A DNA stretch of 64,000 nt from Ideonella margarita (GCF_038066635.1 NZ_JBBUTI010000005.1:326618-390617), one strand, 5' to 3'. Counted from the first letter of the stretch, positions 8,355 to 18,058 are shown. A program made the numbers and translations. Notes: generated by a model from the letters alone, not told the origin.

Positions 8355-8993
8355 ATGGAAGACCTTGCCCACCTGCGGAAAAGCTATGAGCGTGATGCGC
8401 TCGAGGAAGACGCTGCGGCCGACCAGCCGATGCGCCAATTTGAACAATGGTTGCATGAGGCACTGACGGCCAACATCCCCGAGCCCAATGCCATGACGCT
8501 GGCGACGGTCGGGCCGGACGGCCGCCCGTCGACCCGCATCGTGCTGATCAAGGGCTCTGACGCCCGCGGCATTGTCTGGTACACCAACTACGACAGCCGC
8601 AAGGGTCGCGAGCTGGCTGCCCATCCATTTGCCGCGCTGCAGTTCCACTGGGTGGAGCAGGAGCGCGTGGTTCGCATCGAAGGCCGCGTCGAACGGGTGA
8701 GTGACGAGGAATCCGATGCGTATTTCCAGTCACGGCCACTGGATTCTCGCCTCGGAGCCTGGGCCTCGCCACAGAGCCAGGTGATCAGCTCGCGGGCGGT
8801 GCTGGTTGCGAATGCCGCCAAGGCCGCAGCGCAGCACGGTCTGCACCCGCCGCGCCCGCCCCACTGGGGTGGCTTCCGGCTGGTGCCAGACACCTGGGAG
8901 TTCTGGCAGGGCCGCAAATCCCGGCTGCATGACCGTCTGCGCTACACACTGGCACAGAACGGCCAGTGGCAGCGAGACCGACTGGCCCCCTGA
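8355..8993 (+). CDS. pdxH: Pyridoxamine/pyridoxine 5'-phosphate oxidase
   Basis: FMN-dependent oxidation of PNP or PMP to pyridoxal 5'-phosphate. 212 aa, typical length. Family motifs: LATVGPDGRPSTRIVLIKG (FMN site), YTNYDSRKGREL, RIEGRVERV, SRLGAWASPQSQ and the C-terminal FWQGRKSRLHDRLRY. A -10-like TACACT (8343-8348) ends exactly six bases before the ATG, so the transcript may be leaderless. It is divergent from the MocA-like gene and convergent with the TonB receptor gene. Confidence 0.95.
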   Translation: MEDLAHLRKSYERDALEEDAAADQPMRQFEQWLHEALTANIPEPNAMTLATVGPDGRPSTRIVLIKGSDARGIVWYTNYDSRKGRELAAHPFAALQFHWVEQERVVRIEGRVERVSDEESDAYFQSRPLDSRLGAWASPQSQVISSRAVLVANAAKAAAQHGLHPPRPPHWGGFRLVPDTWEFWQGRKSRLHDRLRYTLAQNGQWQRDRLAP

Positions 8994-8998
8994 ACGAA

Positions 8999-9019
8999 GC
9001 GCCCCACTCTTCGGGGCGC
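8999..9019. terminator. Hairpin between convergent pdxH and TonB receptor genes
   Basis: GCGCCCC, 7-base loop ACTCTTC, GGGGCGC. There is a perfect 7-bp GC stem just after the pdxH stop, but no clear T run on either strand. Confidence 0.45.
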
Positions 9020-9028
9020 CTCGTCAGA

Positions 9029-11074
9029 TCAGAAGCGCACCCGCACGCCGGCCGTCGCGGCGCGACCCGGCATGGGCGAGAGGTCTCGCACCGTGCGGAT
9101 GGCGCTGGCGTTGTAGGCCAGCTCATTGCCCAGGTTGTCCAGCTTCAGGAACCAAAGGGCGTCGGCCTGCGCCCAGCGCGTCTGCGTGCTCACGCCCAGG
9201 TTGAACAAGTTGGCCGAGGCCGTGGCCACATCGGTCGACGGCACCCGCCCCTGGCGAGCCAGGTGCTTGAAGCCGAGATCGAACTGCCAGCCGCTGTGGC
9301 GCAACGCCAGACCCAGTTGAACGCGCATCGGCGCGATGCGCGGCAAGGCCTCGCCGGTGTCGCGCTCAGTGCCGCGGGTAAGGTCGATGCCGGCGGTGCC
9401 GTCGAGCTGCCAGGCGCCTGACAGCAAGCGGTGGCGGGCTTCCACTTCCAGGCCGTGCAGCCGCGCTGGCACGCCCTTGAAGACATACTCGGGTGAGCCA
9501 TCGATTTCTGCGCCACTGGCTGACAGCGCCAGGTAGTTGGCGAACTGCATGTGCCAGAAGTTCACCCGGAAGCTGTCGTCAGGGCCTGCAGCGAACTGCG
9601 CCCCCACCTCGGCATGGGTACTGCGTTCCAGACCCAGGGTCGTGTCACCCCGCTCATAGGCAGCCGTGGCCACGTGCTGGCCGTTGGCAAACAGCTCGTA
9701 ATAGGCGGGAGCCCGCTGGGTGCTGCCCACCGCGGCCGTGAGCGCCCAGCGCGGCGACAGTGCCCAGCGCGCCGAGGCTGAACCACTCATCGGCGTGAAC
9801 CGGCGGCTGTCGGCGGCGCCAAAGCGCGGCTCGGCCGCATCGGCGGCATCACCGTCCGAGCGCACCGTCACACGCTCGGCACGCAGGCCGAAGCTCAGGG
9901 TCAGATCGCCCTGGCGCCACTCCTCCAGCCCGAACACGGCCAGCGACCGGGTACGGGTGGCAGGCACGAAGGCCTCTTCGCCCAGGGCGGAGAAATCCAT
10001 GCTTTCCGCCTGCAGGCCGACCACGCCCTGCAGCCCGGGCGCCAGCGGCACATGGCGGGCTTCGACGCGCAAGGCATCGCCCGTGCTGCGGAACGTGGTG
10101 CCTACCTCGCCGGTGCCCTCCACTTCCTGGTGCTGGTACTTGCTGTGGTCATACCGGACGCTGACCTGCGTGAAAGGGCCCGACAACTGACGACGCTCAC
10201 CGGCCAGGCTGAACCGGTCCCGCTTCATCTGGATGCCGACGTCGGGCTCGACCGTGACGCCGTAGTCCTGGCGGAAGCTGTCGACCGAGGCGCCGACATA
10301 ACCTTGGGCATCGGCCCAGGAAGCGCCGACCGCACCACCGTGCGAATCAGATGCCGAGTTGCGGACGCGACGGGTCGGATCGCCGGCGACACCGTCCTCG
10401 ACGGGCGTGAACAGCGGCACGCGCTGGTCAGACGTCTGCCGACGGAAGCCGTCCACATGCCAGTTCAAACCGTTGCCACCGCCCTCGACCAGGGCGGAGG
10501 TGGCGCGCTCGGCGCTGGCACCACCGAGCCGGAGCTCGGCGCGGCCGCCCAGACCGTCGAGCGCACTGACGGGAATGCGGTTGTCCATGGAATTGACTGC
10601 ACCGCCAGTGGCATTGCCGCCATACAGCAACGCAGCCGGCCCGCGCAGTACTTCAATGCGCTCGAGCACCAGCGGATCCACCGGCACCGCATGGTCGAAG
10701 CTGAGGTTGGAGGCGTCGATGGACGCACCACCGTTGTCCATCAAGCGGACGCGGTCACCGTCCAGGCCCCGAATCACAGGGCGATTGGCATTGGGGCCAA
10801 AACCGGTGGACGCCACGCCGGGCAGGCCGTCCAGCGTTTCACCCAGCGTGCCGGCGCGGCGCAGCGTCAGCGCGTCACCGGTCAGGGCGGTGCTGGCCTG
10901 TACCGGGTCACTGCCCAGGGGATTGCCGGTGACCACCACCTGGGCGGCCGGGCTGGCGGCGGGGGTTGATGGCTTCGCCTGCGTAGGTTCGGCGGCCAGA
11001 GCGGCTGGGGCGGAAATGGCAGAAAACGCGCACGCAATGGCAGCAGCAAGCGCCAGGGAATGAGGAGCAAACAT
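9029..11074 (-). CDS. TonB-dependent outer-membrane receptor, ZnuD-like
   Basis: Outer-membrane gated channel of 681 aa. It has a signal peptide (cleavage near ALAAEPT, about residue 28), a plug domain with VVVTG, RPVIRGLDGDRVR, DHAVPVDPL and RIEVLRGPAALLYGG, and a beta-barrel ending in the aromatic C-terminus RVRF. The plug wording and size match the ZnuD group (zinc, sometimes haem or copper), but the His-rich loop typical of ZnuD was not seen, so the metal is uncertain. The start at 11074 is chosen because it gives a proper signal peptide. It lies 159 bases downstream of a DUF2946 gene on the same strand, a common pairing. No Zur box was found upstream. Confidence 0.85.
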   Translation of the reverse strand: MFAPHSLALAAAIACAFSAISAPAALAAEPTQAKPSTPAASPAAQVVVTGNPLGSDPVQASTALTGDALTLRRAGTLGETLDGLPGVASTGFGPNANRPVIRGLDGDRVRLMDNGGASIDASNLSFDHAVPVDPLVLERIEVLRGPAALLYGGNATGGAVNSMDNRIPVSALDGLGGRAELRLGGASAERATSALVEGGGNGLNWHVDGFRRQTSDQRVPLFTPVEDGVAGDPTRRVRNSASDSHGGAVGASWADAQGYVGASVDSFRQDYGVTVEPDVGIQMKRDRFSLAGERRQLSGPFTQVSVRYDHSKYQHQEVEGTGEVGTTFRSTGDALRVEARHVPLAPGLQGVVGLQAESMDFSALGEEAFVPATRTRSLAVFGLEEWRQGDLTLSFGLRAERVTVRSDGDAADAAEPRFGAADSRRFTPMSGSASARWALSPRWALTAAVGSTQRAPAYYELFANGQHVATAAYERGDTTLGLERSTHAEVGAQFAAGPDDSFRVNFWHMQFANYLALSASGAEIDGSPEYVFKGVPARLHGLEVEARHRLLSGAWQLDGTAGIDLTRGTERDTGEALPRIAPMRVQLGLALRHSGWQFDLGFKHLARQGRVPSTDVATASANLFNLGVSTQTRWAQADALWFLKLDNLGNELAYNASAIRTVRDLSPMPGRAATAGVRVRF

Positions 11075-11233
11075 GTATGGAACCGATTCAGATGGGGTGT
11101 GCCGACGTGCGGCGCGCAGCAAGCAATGCAGCAAGCAACACAACACGACGCGGCGGAACGCTTGGCGCCAAGGGCCTGGAGTGGCAGCAAGGGCAAGCAA
11201 TCCGGCTGTCAGAAGCCGGGTGACAACGGGGAA

Positions 11234-11632
11234 TCAGACCGTTGTCGGGGGGCCCCGGGCGAGGTAGCCCGCGATGAACCGCGAAGGCAGCGCCGCCAGT
11301 GGTGCGGGCGCCGGCACGAGGTGGGCGAAGGCGAACACCGCCAACTCGGGTGCAGGCCCGCCGAGGGCGTCGGCCCACAGCAATTGATCCAGCAGCCGAC
11401 AGTCCGCGCTGGCGGCCTGGTGTTGCCAGCGGTCAGACGCACTGGCGGCGTCGGTCTCGGCCGCCGGCGCGCCCGCAGTGGCTGAAGCAACTGCAGCAGG
11501 CAAGGCCAGCCCGCGGGCATGCACCAGGTGGTGGATGCCGCCCAGCCCCTGCGCCAGCAGCAGCACGGCCACCAGCCAGCCTGCACACCGCAGGCTGAGT
11601 GGTTGTCCGGAGCGCCAGCGCGAAAGGCTCAT
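11234..11632 (-). CDS. DUF2946-like small exported protein
   Basis: 132 aa. An N-terminal hydrophobic helix (about 17-33) could be a signal or anchor, followed by an Ala-rich linker, the stretch ADCRLLDQLLWADALGG and a C-terminus ending ARGPP. These two stretches are typical of DUF2946-like proteins found beside TonB-dependent metal receptors. No biochemical function is known to me. It starts 4 bases after the msrA stop, so it is probably translated from the same message. Confidence 0.65.
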   Translation of the reverse strand: MSLSRWRSGQPLSLRCAGWLVAVLLLAQGLGGIHHLVHARGLALPAAVASATAGAPAAETDAASASDRWQHQAASADCRLLDQLLWADALGGPAPELAVFAFAHLVPAPAPLAALPSRFIAGYLARGPPTTV

Positions 11633-11636
11633 GGCT

Positions 11637-12173
11637 TCAATCGGATGCGCGGGCGAGGCGCGCGAAGGTCTGGCGGAACTTGGCCACCTTCGGGGCCACC
11701 ACGAACGCGCAATACCCTTGGCCAGGGTGATTGGCGAAGTAGTGCTGGTGGTAGTCCTCGGCCTTGCTGTAGTTGTCCAGCGGCAGCACTTCGGTCACCA
11801 CCCGGCCGCCCGCAGCGGCATCGGCCTCGGCCAGCACCTCGCGGATCACGGCTTCGTCAGCCAGGTCGTCAAAGTAGATGCCGGAGCGGTACTGGGTGCC
11901 CACGTCATTGCCCTGGCGGTTCAGGCTGGTGGCGTCGTGCACCACGAAGAAGATCTCCAGCACGTCCCGCAAACTGATCTCGGCGGTGTCGAAGGTCACC
12001 CGCACGACTTCGTTGTGGCCGGTCTGGCCGGTGCACACCTGCTCGTAGCTGGGGTTGTTGACATGGCCGTTCGAGTAACCCGACTCCACGGCCACCACGC
12101 CGCGAACCTGCTCGTAAACGGCCTCAGTGCACCAGAAGCAGCCGCCGCCGAGGGTGATGGTGTGTGTCTGCAT
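11637..12173 (-). CDS. msrA: Peptide methionine (S)-S-oxide reductase
   Basis: Repairs methionine-S-sulfoxide in proteins using thioredoxin. 178 aa. The catalytic motif GGCFWC is at residues 10-15, with Cys12 as nucleophile. GYSNGHVNNPSYEQVCTGQTGHNEVV, FFVVHDATSLNRQGNDVGTQYRS and the C-terminal Cys in GQGYCAF are family hallmarks. An ATG at 12191 is in frame, but the ATG at 12173 has an AAGG Shine-Dalgarno eight bases upstream. It is first of a three-gene run with the DUF2946 and TonB receptor genes. Confidence 0.95.
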   Translation of the reverse strand: MQTHTITLGGGCFWCTEAVYEQVRGVVAVESGYSNGHVNNPSYEQVCTGQTGHNEVVRVTFDTAEISLRDVLEIFFVVHDATSLNRQGNDVGTQYRSGIYFDDLADEAVIREVLAEADAAAGGRVVTEVLPLDNYSKAEDYHQHYFANHPGQGYCAFVVAPKVAKFRQTFARLARASD

Positions 12174-12218
12174 GCGTGTTGCCTTGGTCATTGCTCGATA
12201 TCAAGAGTGTGCCTGAGC

Positions 12219-15200
12219 TTACTGGGTTCCCAGACCGAGCTGGGCGCGGGGCGTCCAGCCGGGTTCGGTGTCACCGGCCGGGCGCAGGCGCGGCGCGGCT
12301 AGGAACACCCGCTCGTTCGGCAGCCCCAGCGCGATCACCGCGTCGCGCACGGCAATGCCGCGTTGCAGCGCGAGCTCACGGGCCACATCGGAGTTGACCA
12401 CATGACTGGCTTTCAGGCGCGCCGTCATCTCTTCCACCGGCAGGTCCTTCAGCAAGCCGACCACGTTGCGCGGCTTGTCAGGCATGGGCGTGTCTGCATA
12501 AAGGCGCTTGACCAAGGTCAGGCGTTGCGCGGCGGTCAGCGCCGGCAAGGGGGCACCTGCGGCCTGGCCCGCGCCCGCGGCTTCCTTGCGCTGCAGCGCC
12601 AGCAGGCGGTCTTCCAGCCAGGCGTCCTGGATGGCTTGCCGCTCCTGTTCGACGTCAACTGCGCCGGTGATGGTGAGCTTGAGGGCCGGACGATCGGCGA
12701 GCGCCTCGCCGACGCGGCCGATGACCGTCTTGGCGGAATCAGACAGGCGCACAGCCCCCGGCTCGAAGGCCACCACGCTCAGGTCTTCCCCCTGCCCGCC
12801 TGACAACAAGGCGAAGGGCGAGGTGATGGCCTTGCCCAGCAGGTTGACCAGCACCTTCACCACCAGGCTGCCCACGCTGAACTGCGGGTCGTTCACCGAT
12901 CCGCCAATCGGCAGGTTCAGGTCAATCACGCCGTTGCGGTCTTTCAGCAGCGCCACAGCCAGTTGCACCGGCAGACGCGTCGCATCGGGGCTGTCGATGC
13001 GCTCACCGAAGGTCAACTGGTTCAGGATGATCTGGTTGGAAGCGGTGAGCTGGCCGTCGGGTTGGATCCGGTAAGCCAGGGCCATGGTCAGCTTGCCGCG
13101 CTCGATGGCGTAACCGGCGTACTTGCCGGCGTAGGGCGACAGCGGCGCCAACTCGAGATCTGTCGCCTTGGCCTTCACGTCCAGCGCCAAGGGCCGGGCC
13201 GTGGGGTTCAAGGTGCCTTGAATGTCCAGGCCCCCGGTGCCGGCGACCTTGCCCTTCAAGGCCAGGTTGGCCAACTCGCCCGAGCCACTGCGGAACGCAC
13301 CCAGCGTGCCCGACAAGGCGCGGATGTCGGCGCTGTAGTTCGGGCGGATGAAGCGGTCGGTGAAATCAATGCGGCTGTCGATCAGGCGCACGCCGGCGAT
13401 GTCGATCTCGACGGGCAGGTCGTTGGAGGGCGCGGTTGCGGTGGTGGCAGCGGTGGTAGCTGCCGCGCTGGCCGGCGGCGTGGACACGGCCGAAGCTGCA
13501 GCCGACGTGCCGGTAGCGGGCACGGTCGATGCGACGGCCGATGCAACTGCCGATGCGGCGGCTGGGGGTGCAGCGGGCGCCGCCAGATCACGCAGATTCA
13601 GATGCCCCTGCTCCGTGACCAGCAAGCTGGCGTACAGATGGTCAAGAACCACCTCGCCCAGCTTGATGCGGGGCCGGCTGCCCGGGGTCATCACCACCGA
13701 CAGGCCCGGCAAGGCCAGCGAATTCCAGCTCAGCAAAGGCTCTGAGTGAACCACCTTGCCCTGACGGCCATGCACGTCCAGGTCCGCCAGGCGGGCATCA
13801 CCCTGAACGGTCAGCCGCATGCCATCGGCAGCCTGCTGCCAGCGTACATCGCCCTGCCAACCCAGCGCACCACGCAGCAAGGCCACCGGCATCGCATCAC
13901 CGGCATAAACAGCCAACGGCGCAAGCGGCAGGCGGTCCAGGCGGGTCTTGCCCTGGAAAGACAGGGGCAATAAGCCAGCGCGTCCCTTGACCGACACCGC
14001 GCCCCAACCGCTACGCGGCTGGCCAGGCTGGCCGAGCTTCGCATCCAGGCTGAGGCCAACCAGCGACTGCGGTGCAGCGGGCCATTGCACGCCGTCGAGC
14101 GACAGCTGCAGGGCATCCAGCTCCAGGGCCACCGGAGCATCAGCGCCCGGCAAGGTGTCTTGCCAGGCGAGTTTGCCGCCCGCGACACGCGCCTGATTCA
14201 AACGAACCTGCCAAGCCGGCGCGCCCGACGCGGCTTGAGCCACAGGCGGGCTCGGCGGCGCATTGGTCGTCGCGCCCTTGTCCGGCGCAGGCAACACCCA
14301 CTGCGCCAGATTGAGCTGCCCCGCAGCATCGCGCACGAGCCTGAGCGCCGGTTGCTGCCAGTTCACTTCCTGCAGGCTCACGACGCGGCGCGCCAGATCA
14401 ATACGCGCATCCTTCACCGACAGGCTGCGCCAGGTCACCTCCGGCGACGCCGATGCCGTGGCGGCGGGCCAACTGCCCGCACGCAACTGGTCAACCGAGA
14501 AGGTGCGCACCAGCACCTCGGGCAATTCGGCACCCGGCAAGCCCTTCCAGTTGGCTTGAACGTCCAGCGAAACATCGCCGTCCAAGCGCGCCTGCACCGC
14601 TTGCTGCAGGTATGGCCGGAAGAGCGACAACGCCCAGCGCTCCGCCTGCAGTTGCGCTTCGCCGCCATCAACACTGGCCTTGGCTGAGAGCTGGAAGCTG
14701 GCCGAAGTGGCTGGCGCTGGTGCAGCCTTCTCCGTTGTCAGTGCAGTCGCGGCGGTGGTTTTCACAGGAGGCTTCGCCGGCGGCTTCACCTGCGTCGTCG
14801 CGAGAGCGTTATTCACCTTGCCATCCAGCGCCGACAACTGCCCGGCCAGCGCCAGCGTCGCAGCGGCTGCATCCGGCTTCAAGGGCCAGCTCAGGTTCGC
14901 CACATCCAGGCTCAGGCCACTCGACAGCAAGGCCGCGCCCGGGCGGGTGGTGGCATCACGCCAGGCCACCTCGCCGTCACGCAGCTGAAACTCGCGCAAG
15001 CTGAGCTTCCAGGCGGCTTCATCAGGGGCGACCGGCGCATCCTTGGGCGCGCGAGGCGAGGCGGCAGGCTTGGGTTCGCTGCTGGCCACGGGCAGCCCTG
15101 CGAAGCGGCCATTGGCGAGGCGATCCAGCGTCAGGCGCGGGCCGTCGAGCGATACCCGGCCCAGCGCCAACTCACGGCGAAAGACCTGCAGGTCATCCAG

Positions 15201-16139
15201 GTGCACCTGCAACAAGCGCCAGTCGGCCAGCGGCTGCCCACCGGCGCCCACCAGGGCGGGCTGAGCGACAGACACGTCGCCCTTCAGGCCCACGCGCGGC
15301 GCGCCACCGGCCGGCAAGGCGAAGCCGAGCGTCAAGTCCAACGCCAGTTGGCCAGCCGTCGGGCGCACGGGCAAGCCGGCTGGCAGGTAAGGCAGCCACT
15401 GCGCCAGGTCAATCTGGCCAGTCTTCAGGCGCAGCTCGCCAGGCTCACCGGGCGCAAACGGGGCCGCAGAGGCGGAGGTGTTCACGGCGGTGCCGTCCAG
15501 CACGAAGTTCAGCTGCGGCTGCACCTTCACCTTCACGTCCGCGTCATCCAGATTGGCCATGAACGGCAGGCCGACGCGAATGTCCGAGACCACATGCGTG
15601 CGCTTGACCGGTTCATCGACGAACTCGATGTTCGCGTTGTCGACTTCGACGTTGTAGAGCGCAAAGCGCGGCGGCGGGGTCTTGGGGTCCGACTTGGTCG
15701 AGGCGGACGCGTCCTGCACGCGCTTGATCACATCGTCGATGTCGTAATGGCCATCGGCGGTGCGCACCAGCCGCAACTTCAGGCCCGCCAGCTGCACCGC
15801 ATCCATGATCGGCGCCGCGCGAACGATCGACCGCCAGTTGGCGCTGACGCTGAGCGACGCCCACTGCAGCGTCGGGGGCTGCCCCGCCGTGGCCGAAGCC
15901 ACTTCGACGTCATTGAGCTGCGCAGTCAGGCTCCAGGGGTGGATATTGACCGACCCCACGGTGACGGTGCGGCCGCTGAAGGCGGACAGCTCCGACGACA
16001 GCGCCTTGCGCACCAGCGGCGGCGCCACCAGCCAGAGCAGACCCACGATCAGGGCCAGGGTGCCCAGCAACCACTTGGCAGCACGACGGCCACGCGAAGG
16101 AGAGACACGGACAGGTTCGGCAGCAACAGACTCGGACAT
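12219..16139 (-). CDS. Giant DUF748/AsmA-like envelope protein
   Basis: 1306 aa. One N-terminal transmembrane helix (about 21-43) is followed by a very long periplasmic region of AsmA/DUF748 type; repeated patterns such as DLAQWLPYLPAG and FRPNYSADIRALSGTL-like stretches fit. Proteins of this group are thought to bridge the inner and outer membranes and are linked to lipid transport or outer-membrane homeostasis; the role here is unknown. Low-complexity Ala/Thr/Pro linkers occur at about 13430-13580 and 14690-14830. The ATG at 16139 (MSESV) is preferred over an upstream GTG at 16151. No partner gene is adjacent. Confidence 0.75.
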   Translation of the reverse strand: MSESVAAEPVRVSPSRGRRAAKWLLGTLALIVGLLWLVAPPLVRKALSSELSAFSGRTVTVGSVNIHPWSLTAQLNDVEVASATAGQPPTLQWASLSVSANWRSIVRAAPIMDAVQLAGLKLRLVRTADGHYDIDDVIKRVQDASASTKSDPKTPPPRFALYNVEVDNANIEFVDEPVKRTHVVSDIRVGLPFMANLDDADVKVKVQPQLNFVLDGTAVNTSASAAPFAPGEPGELRLKTGQIDLAQWLPYLPAGLPVRPTAGQLALDLTLGFALPAGGAPRVGLKGDVSVAQPALVGAGGQPLADWRLLQVHLDDLQVFRRELALGRVSLDGPRLTLDRLANGRFAGLPVASSEPKPAASPRAPKDAPVAPDEAAWKLSLREFQLRDGEVAWRDATTRPGAALLSSGLSLDVANLSWPLKPDAAAATLALAGQLSALDGKVNNALATTQVKPPAKPPVKTTAATALTTEKAAPAPATSASFQLSAKASVDGGEAQLQAERWALSLFRPYLQQAVQARLDGDVSLDVQANWKGLPGAELPEVLVRTFSVDQLRAGSWPAATASASPEVTWRSLSVKDARIDLARRVVSLQEVNWQQPALRLVRDAAGQLNLAQWVLPAPDKGATTNAPPSPPVAQAASGAPAWQVRLNQARVAGGKLAWQDTLPGADAPVALELDALQLSLDGVQWPAAPQSLVGLSLDAKLGQPGQPRSGWGAVSVKGRAGLLPLSFQGKTRLDRLPLAPLAVYAGDAMPVALLRGALGWQGDVRWQQAADGMRLTVQGDARLADLDVHGRQGKVVHSEPLLSWNSLALPGLSVVMTPGSRPRIKLGEVVLDHLYASLLVTEQGHLNLRDLAAPAAPPAAASAVASAVASTVPATGTSAAASAVSTPPASAAATTAATTATAPSNDLPVEIDIAGVRLIDSRIDFTDRFIRPNYSADIRALSGTLGAFRSGSGELANLALKGKVAGTGGLDIQGTLNPTARPLALDVKAKATDLELAPLSPYAGKYAGYAIERGKLTMALAYRIQPDGQLTASNQIILNQLTFGERIDSPDATRLPVQLAVALLKDRNGVIDLNLPIGGSVNDPQFSVGSLVVKVLVNLLGKAITSPFALLSGGQGEDLSVVAFEPGAVRLSDSAKTVIGRVGEALADRPALKLTITGAVDVEQERQAIQDAWLEDRLLALQRKEAAGAGQAAGAPLPALTAAQRLTLVKRLYADTPMPDKPRNVVGLLKDLPVEEMTARLKASHVVNSDVARELALQRGIAVRDAVIALGLPNERVFLAAPRLRPAGDTEPGWTPRAQLGLGTQ

Positions 16140-16194
16140 CGACAAACGCACTCAGACAGTTATCAACAAACAACGTTCAACGGCTCGTCATGAA

Positions 16195-16333
16195 CGACGA
16201 AGCCCCTCGACGCCGTTGCCGACGCGAGGGGCCTGTGGGTGGCATGACGCCGCCCTGCGGAGATCCGGAGAATGAAGTCCGGGGCTCCAAAGGCGCTGGT
16301 ATGGCGCCTGGTGGGTTGCCTTGCAGAGAAGGC
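16195..16333 (-). ncRNA. Candidate small RNA downstream of ubiD
   Basis: The ubiD-DUF748 gap (16140-16471) has no credible ORF. On the minus strand a promoter TTGCGG-N17-TATCTT is followed by successive hairpins: GCCTT/AAGGC, AGGCGC/GCGCCT, GGAG..CCGGA/TCCGG..CTCC, GGGCGGC/GCCACCC. A stable CCCCTCG/CGAGGGG stem closes it (plus-strand 16202-16232), followed by a weak T-rich stretch. I could not match it to a known RNA class. It may instead be a structured ubiD 3' UTR. Confidence 0.35.
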
Positions 16334-16339
16334 ATCTCG

Positions 16340-16368
16340 AAGATAGACCTCTGGCGCCGGCACCGCAA
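16340..16368 (-). promoter_or_regulatory. Sigma-70 promoter for the candidate small RNA
   Basis: On the minus strand the -35 TTGCGG (plus 16363-16368) is separated by exactly 17 bases from the -10 TATCTT (plus 16340-16345). The predicted start is near 16333. It lies 104 bases past the ubiD stop and points away from ubiD. Confidence 0.4.
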
Positions 16369-16471
16369 GCATTTCCCGACAGAAACCGTGACGTGCTCAT
16401 GGTTTGCGTGTCGGCAATGGCACGCATTGCGCCAGCGCAGCCCCCGGACACGCACCAGCCGCCCGGAGCGC

Positions 16472-18025
16472 TCAACCCGCCATCAGCTTGTCGAACAGCG
16501 TGTGCATGCGCGCATCCACATCGGCATCCATCTTGATCGTGCGACCCCACTCCCGGCTGGTTTCACCCGGCCACTTGTTGGTGGCATCCAGGCCCATCTT
16601 GCCGCCCAGCCCGCTCACCGGTGACGCGAAATCAAGGTAGTCGATGGGGGTGGAATCAACCAGCGTGGTGTCACGCACCGGGTCCATCCGGGTGGTGATG
16701 GCCCAGATCACTTCCTTCCAGTCGCGGATGTTCACGTCGTCGTCCACCACCACGATGAACTTCGTGTACATGAACTGCCGCAGGAAACTCCAGAGACCGA
16801 ACATCAGCCGCTTGGCATGACCGGGGTAGCTCTTGCGGATGGAGATGACCGCCATCCGGTAGCTGCAACCTTCAGGCGGCAGGTAGAAGTCAACGATCTC
16901 CGGAAACTGCTTTTGCAGGATGGGCACGAACACTTCATTGAGTGCAACGCCCAGCACGGCCGGCTCGTCCGGCGGCTTGCCGGTATAGGTCGAGTGGTAG
17001 ATCGGATCACGGCGGTGCGTCAGGCGGCTGACTTCAAACACCGGGAACCAGTCCTGCTCGTTGTAATAGCCGGTGTGGTCGCCGTAAGGCCCTTCCAGTG
17101 CATGGAGGTAGCCGCCGACTTCCTTCAGCGGCACGCCGTGCTCGCTGACGCCGGTGTATCCGGCCGGCGCGGGCGGAATGTGGCCTTCCAGCACCATCTC
17201 CGAGCGGGCGGGCACCTGCAACTTCAGGTCGCCCTCCCCCACGCTGGCCTCGGCCAGTTCGGTGCGGCCACCGCGCAGCAGGCCGGCAAACTGATATTCA
17301 CTGAGCGTGTCCGGCACCGGGGTGACGGCGCCCAGGGTGGTTGCCGGGTCAGCCCCCAAGGCGACGGCGATCGGGAACGGCTGCCCCGGGTTCACGCGGC
17401 CGAAGTCGCGAAAATCCAGCGCGCCGCCCCGGTGCGCCAGCCAACGCATGATCAACTGGCGCGGCCCGATGACCTGCTGGCGATAGATACCCAGGTTCTG
17501 ACGCAGGCGCGGCTGCGGCACCTTCCTCGGCCCGCGCGTGATGACCAGGCCCCAGGTCAACAGCGGTGCCGCGTCACCAGGCCAGCAGAACTGGATCGGC
17601 CATTTGGCGAGGTCGATGTCACGCCCTTCCAGCACCACTTCCTGGCAAGGCGCGTTGCTGACGAGGGCGGGTTTCATGTCCCACACCGCCTTGGCCATGT
17701 CCCACAACTTGCCGGCCTCGCGCAGCGACTTCGGCGGCTCGGGCTCCTTCAAGGCTGCCAACAAGCGACCTACTTCACGCAATTCAGAGACTTCTGAAGC
17801 GCCCATGCCCAGCGCCACGCGGCGCGGCGTGCCGAACAGATTCGCCAGCACGGGCACGGTGTGCCCGGTCGGACGCTCGAACAGCAAGGCCGGCCCGCCT
17901 GCCTGCAGCACCCTGTCAGACAGGGCGGTCATCTCAAGGCGTGGCGACACCGAATCAGTCACTCGACGCAGCTCGCCCATGCGCTCCAGCCCCTGGATGA
18001 ACTCGCGAAGATCCCGATATTTCAT
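16472..18025 (-). CDS. ubiD: 4-hydroxy-3-polyprenylbenzoate decarboxylase
   Basis: Prenylated-FMN-dependent decarboxylase in ubiquinone synthesis. 517 aa, normal for UbiD. Recognised by MKYRDLREFIQGLE, the LRVTD..-like N-terminal region, GRVNPGQPFPIAVALG, GFLRGGRTEL-like FAGLLRGGRTELAEA, SEYQFAGLLRGG and the C-terminal KFIVVVDDDVNIRDWKEV and ITTRMDPVRDTTLVDSTPIDYLDFASP. It needs the flavin prenyltransferase UbiX, which is not in the window. It is divergent from the lytic transglycosylase gene, with 264 bases between. Confidence 0.95.
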   Translation of the reverse strand: MKYRDLREFIQGLERMGELRRVTDSVSPRLEMTALSDRVLQAGGPALLFERPTGHTVPVLANLFGTPRRVALGMGASEVSELREVGRLLAALKEPEPPKSLREAGKLWDMAKAVWDMKPALVSNAPCQEVVLEGRDIDLAKWPIQFCWPGDAAPLLTWGLVITRGPRKVPQPRLRQNLGIYRQQVIGPRQLIMRWLAHRGGALDFRDFGRVNPGQPFPIAVALGADPATTLGAVTPVPDTLSEYQFAGLLRGGRTELAEASVGEGDLKLQVPARSEMVLEGHIPPAPAGYTGVSEHGVPLKEVGGYLHALEGPYGDHTGYYNEQDWFPVFEVSRLTHRRDPIYHSTYTGKPPDEPAVLGVALNEVFVPILQKQFPEIVDFYLPPEGCSYRMAVISIRKSYPGHAKRLMFGLWSFLRQFMYTKFIVVVDDDVNIRDWKEVIWAITTRMDPVRDTTLVDSTPIDYLDFASPVSGLGGKMGLDATNKWPGETSREWGRTIKMDADVDARMHTLFDKLMAG

Positions 18026-18058
18026 ATCAAAAAGTAGTTAAGAGGCAAAGCCTTATGC

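Noticed and set aside
13430..13600. Alanine/threonine/proline repeat tract
   Set aside because: A low-complexity linker inside the DUF748 protein, in frame, not a CRISPR or mobile repeat.
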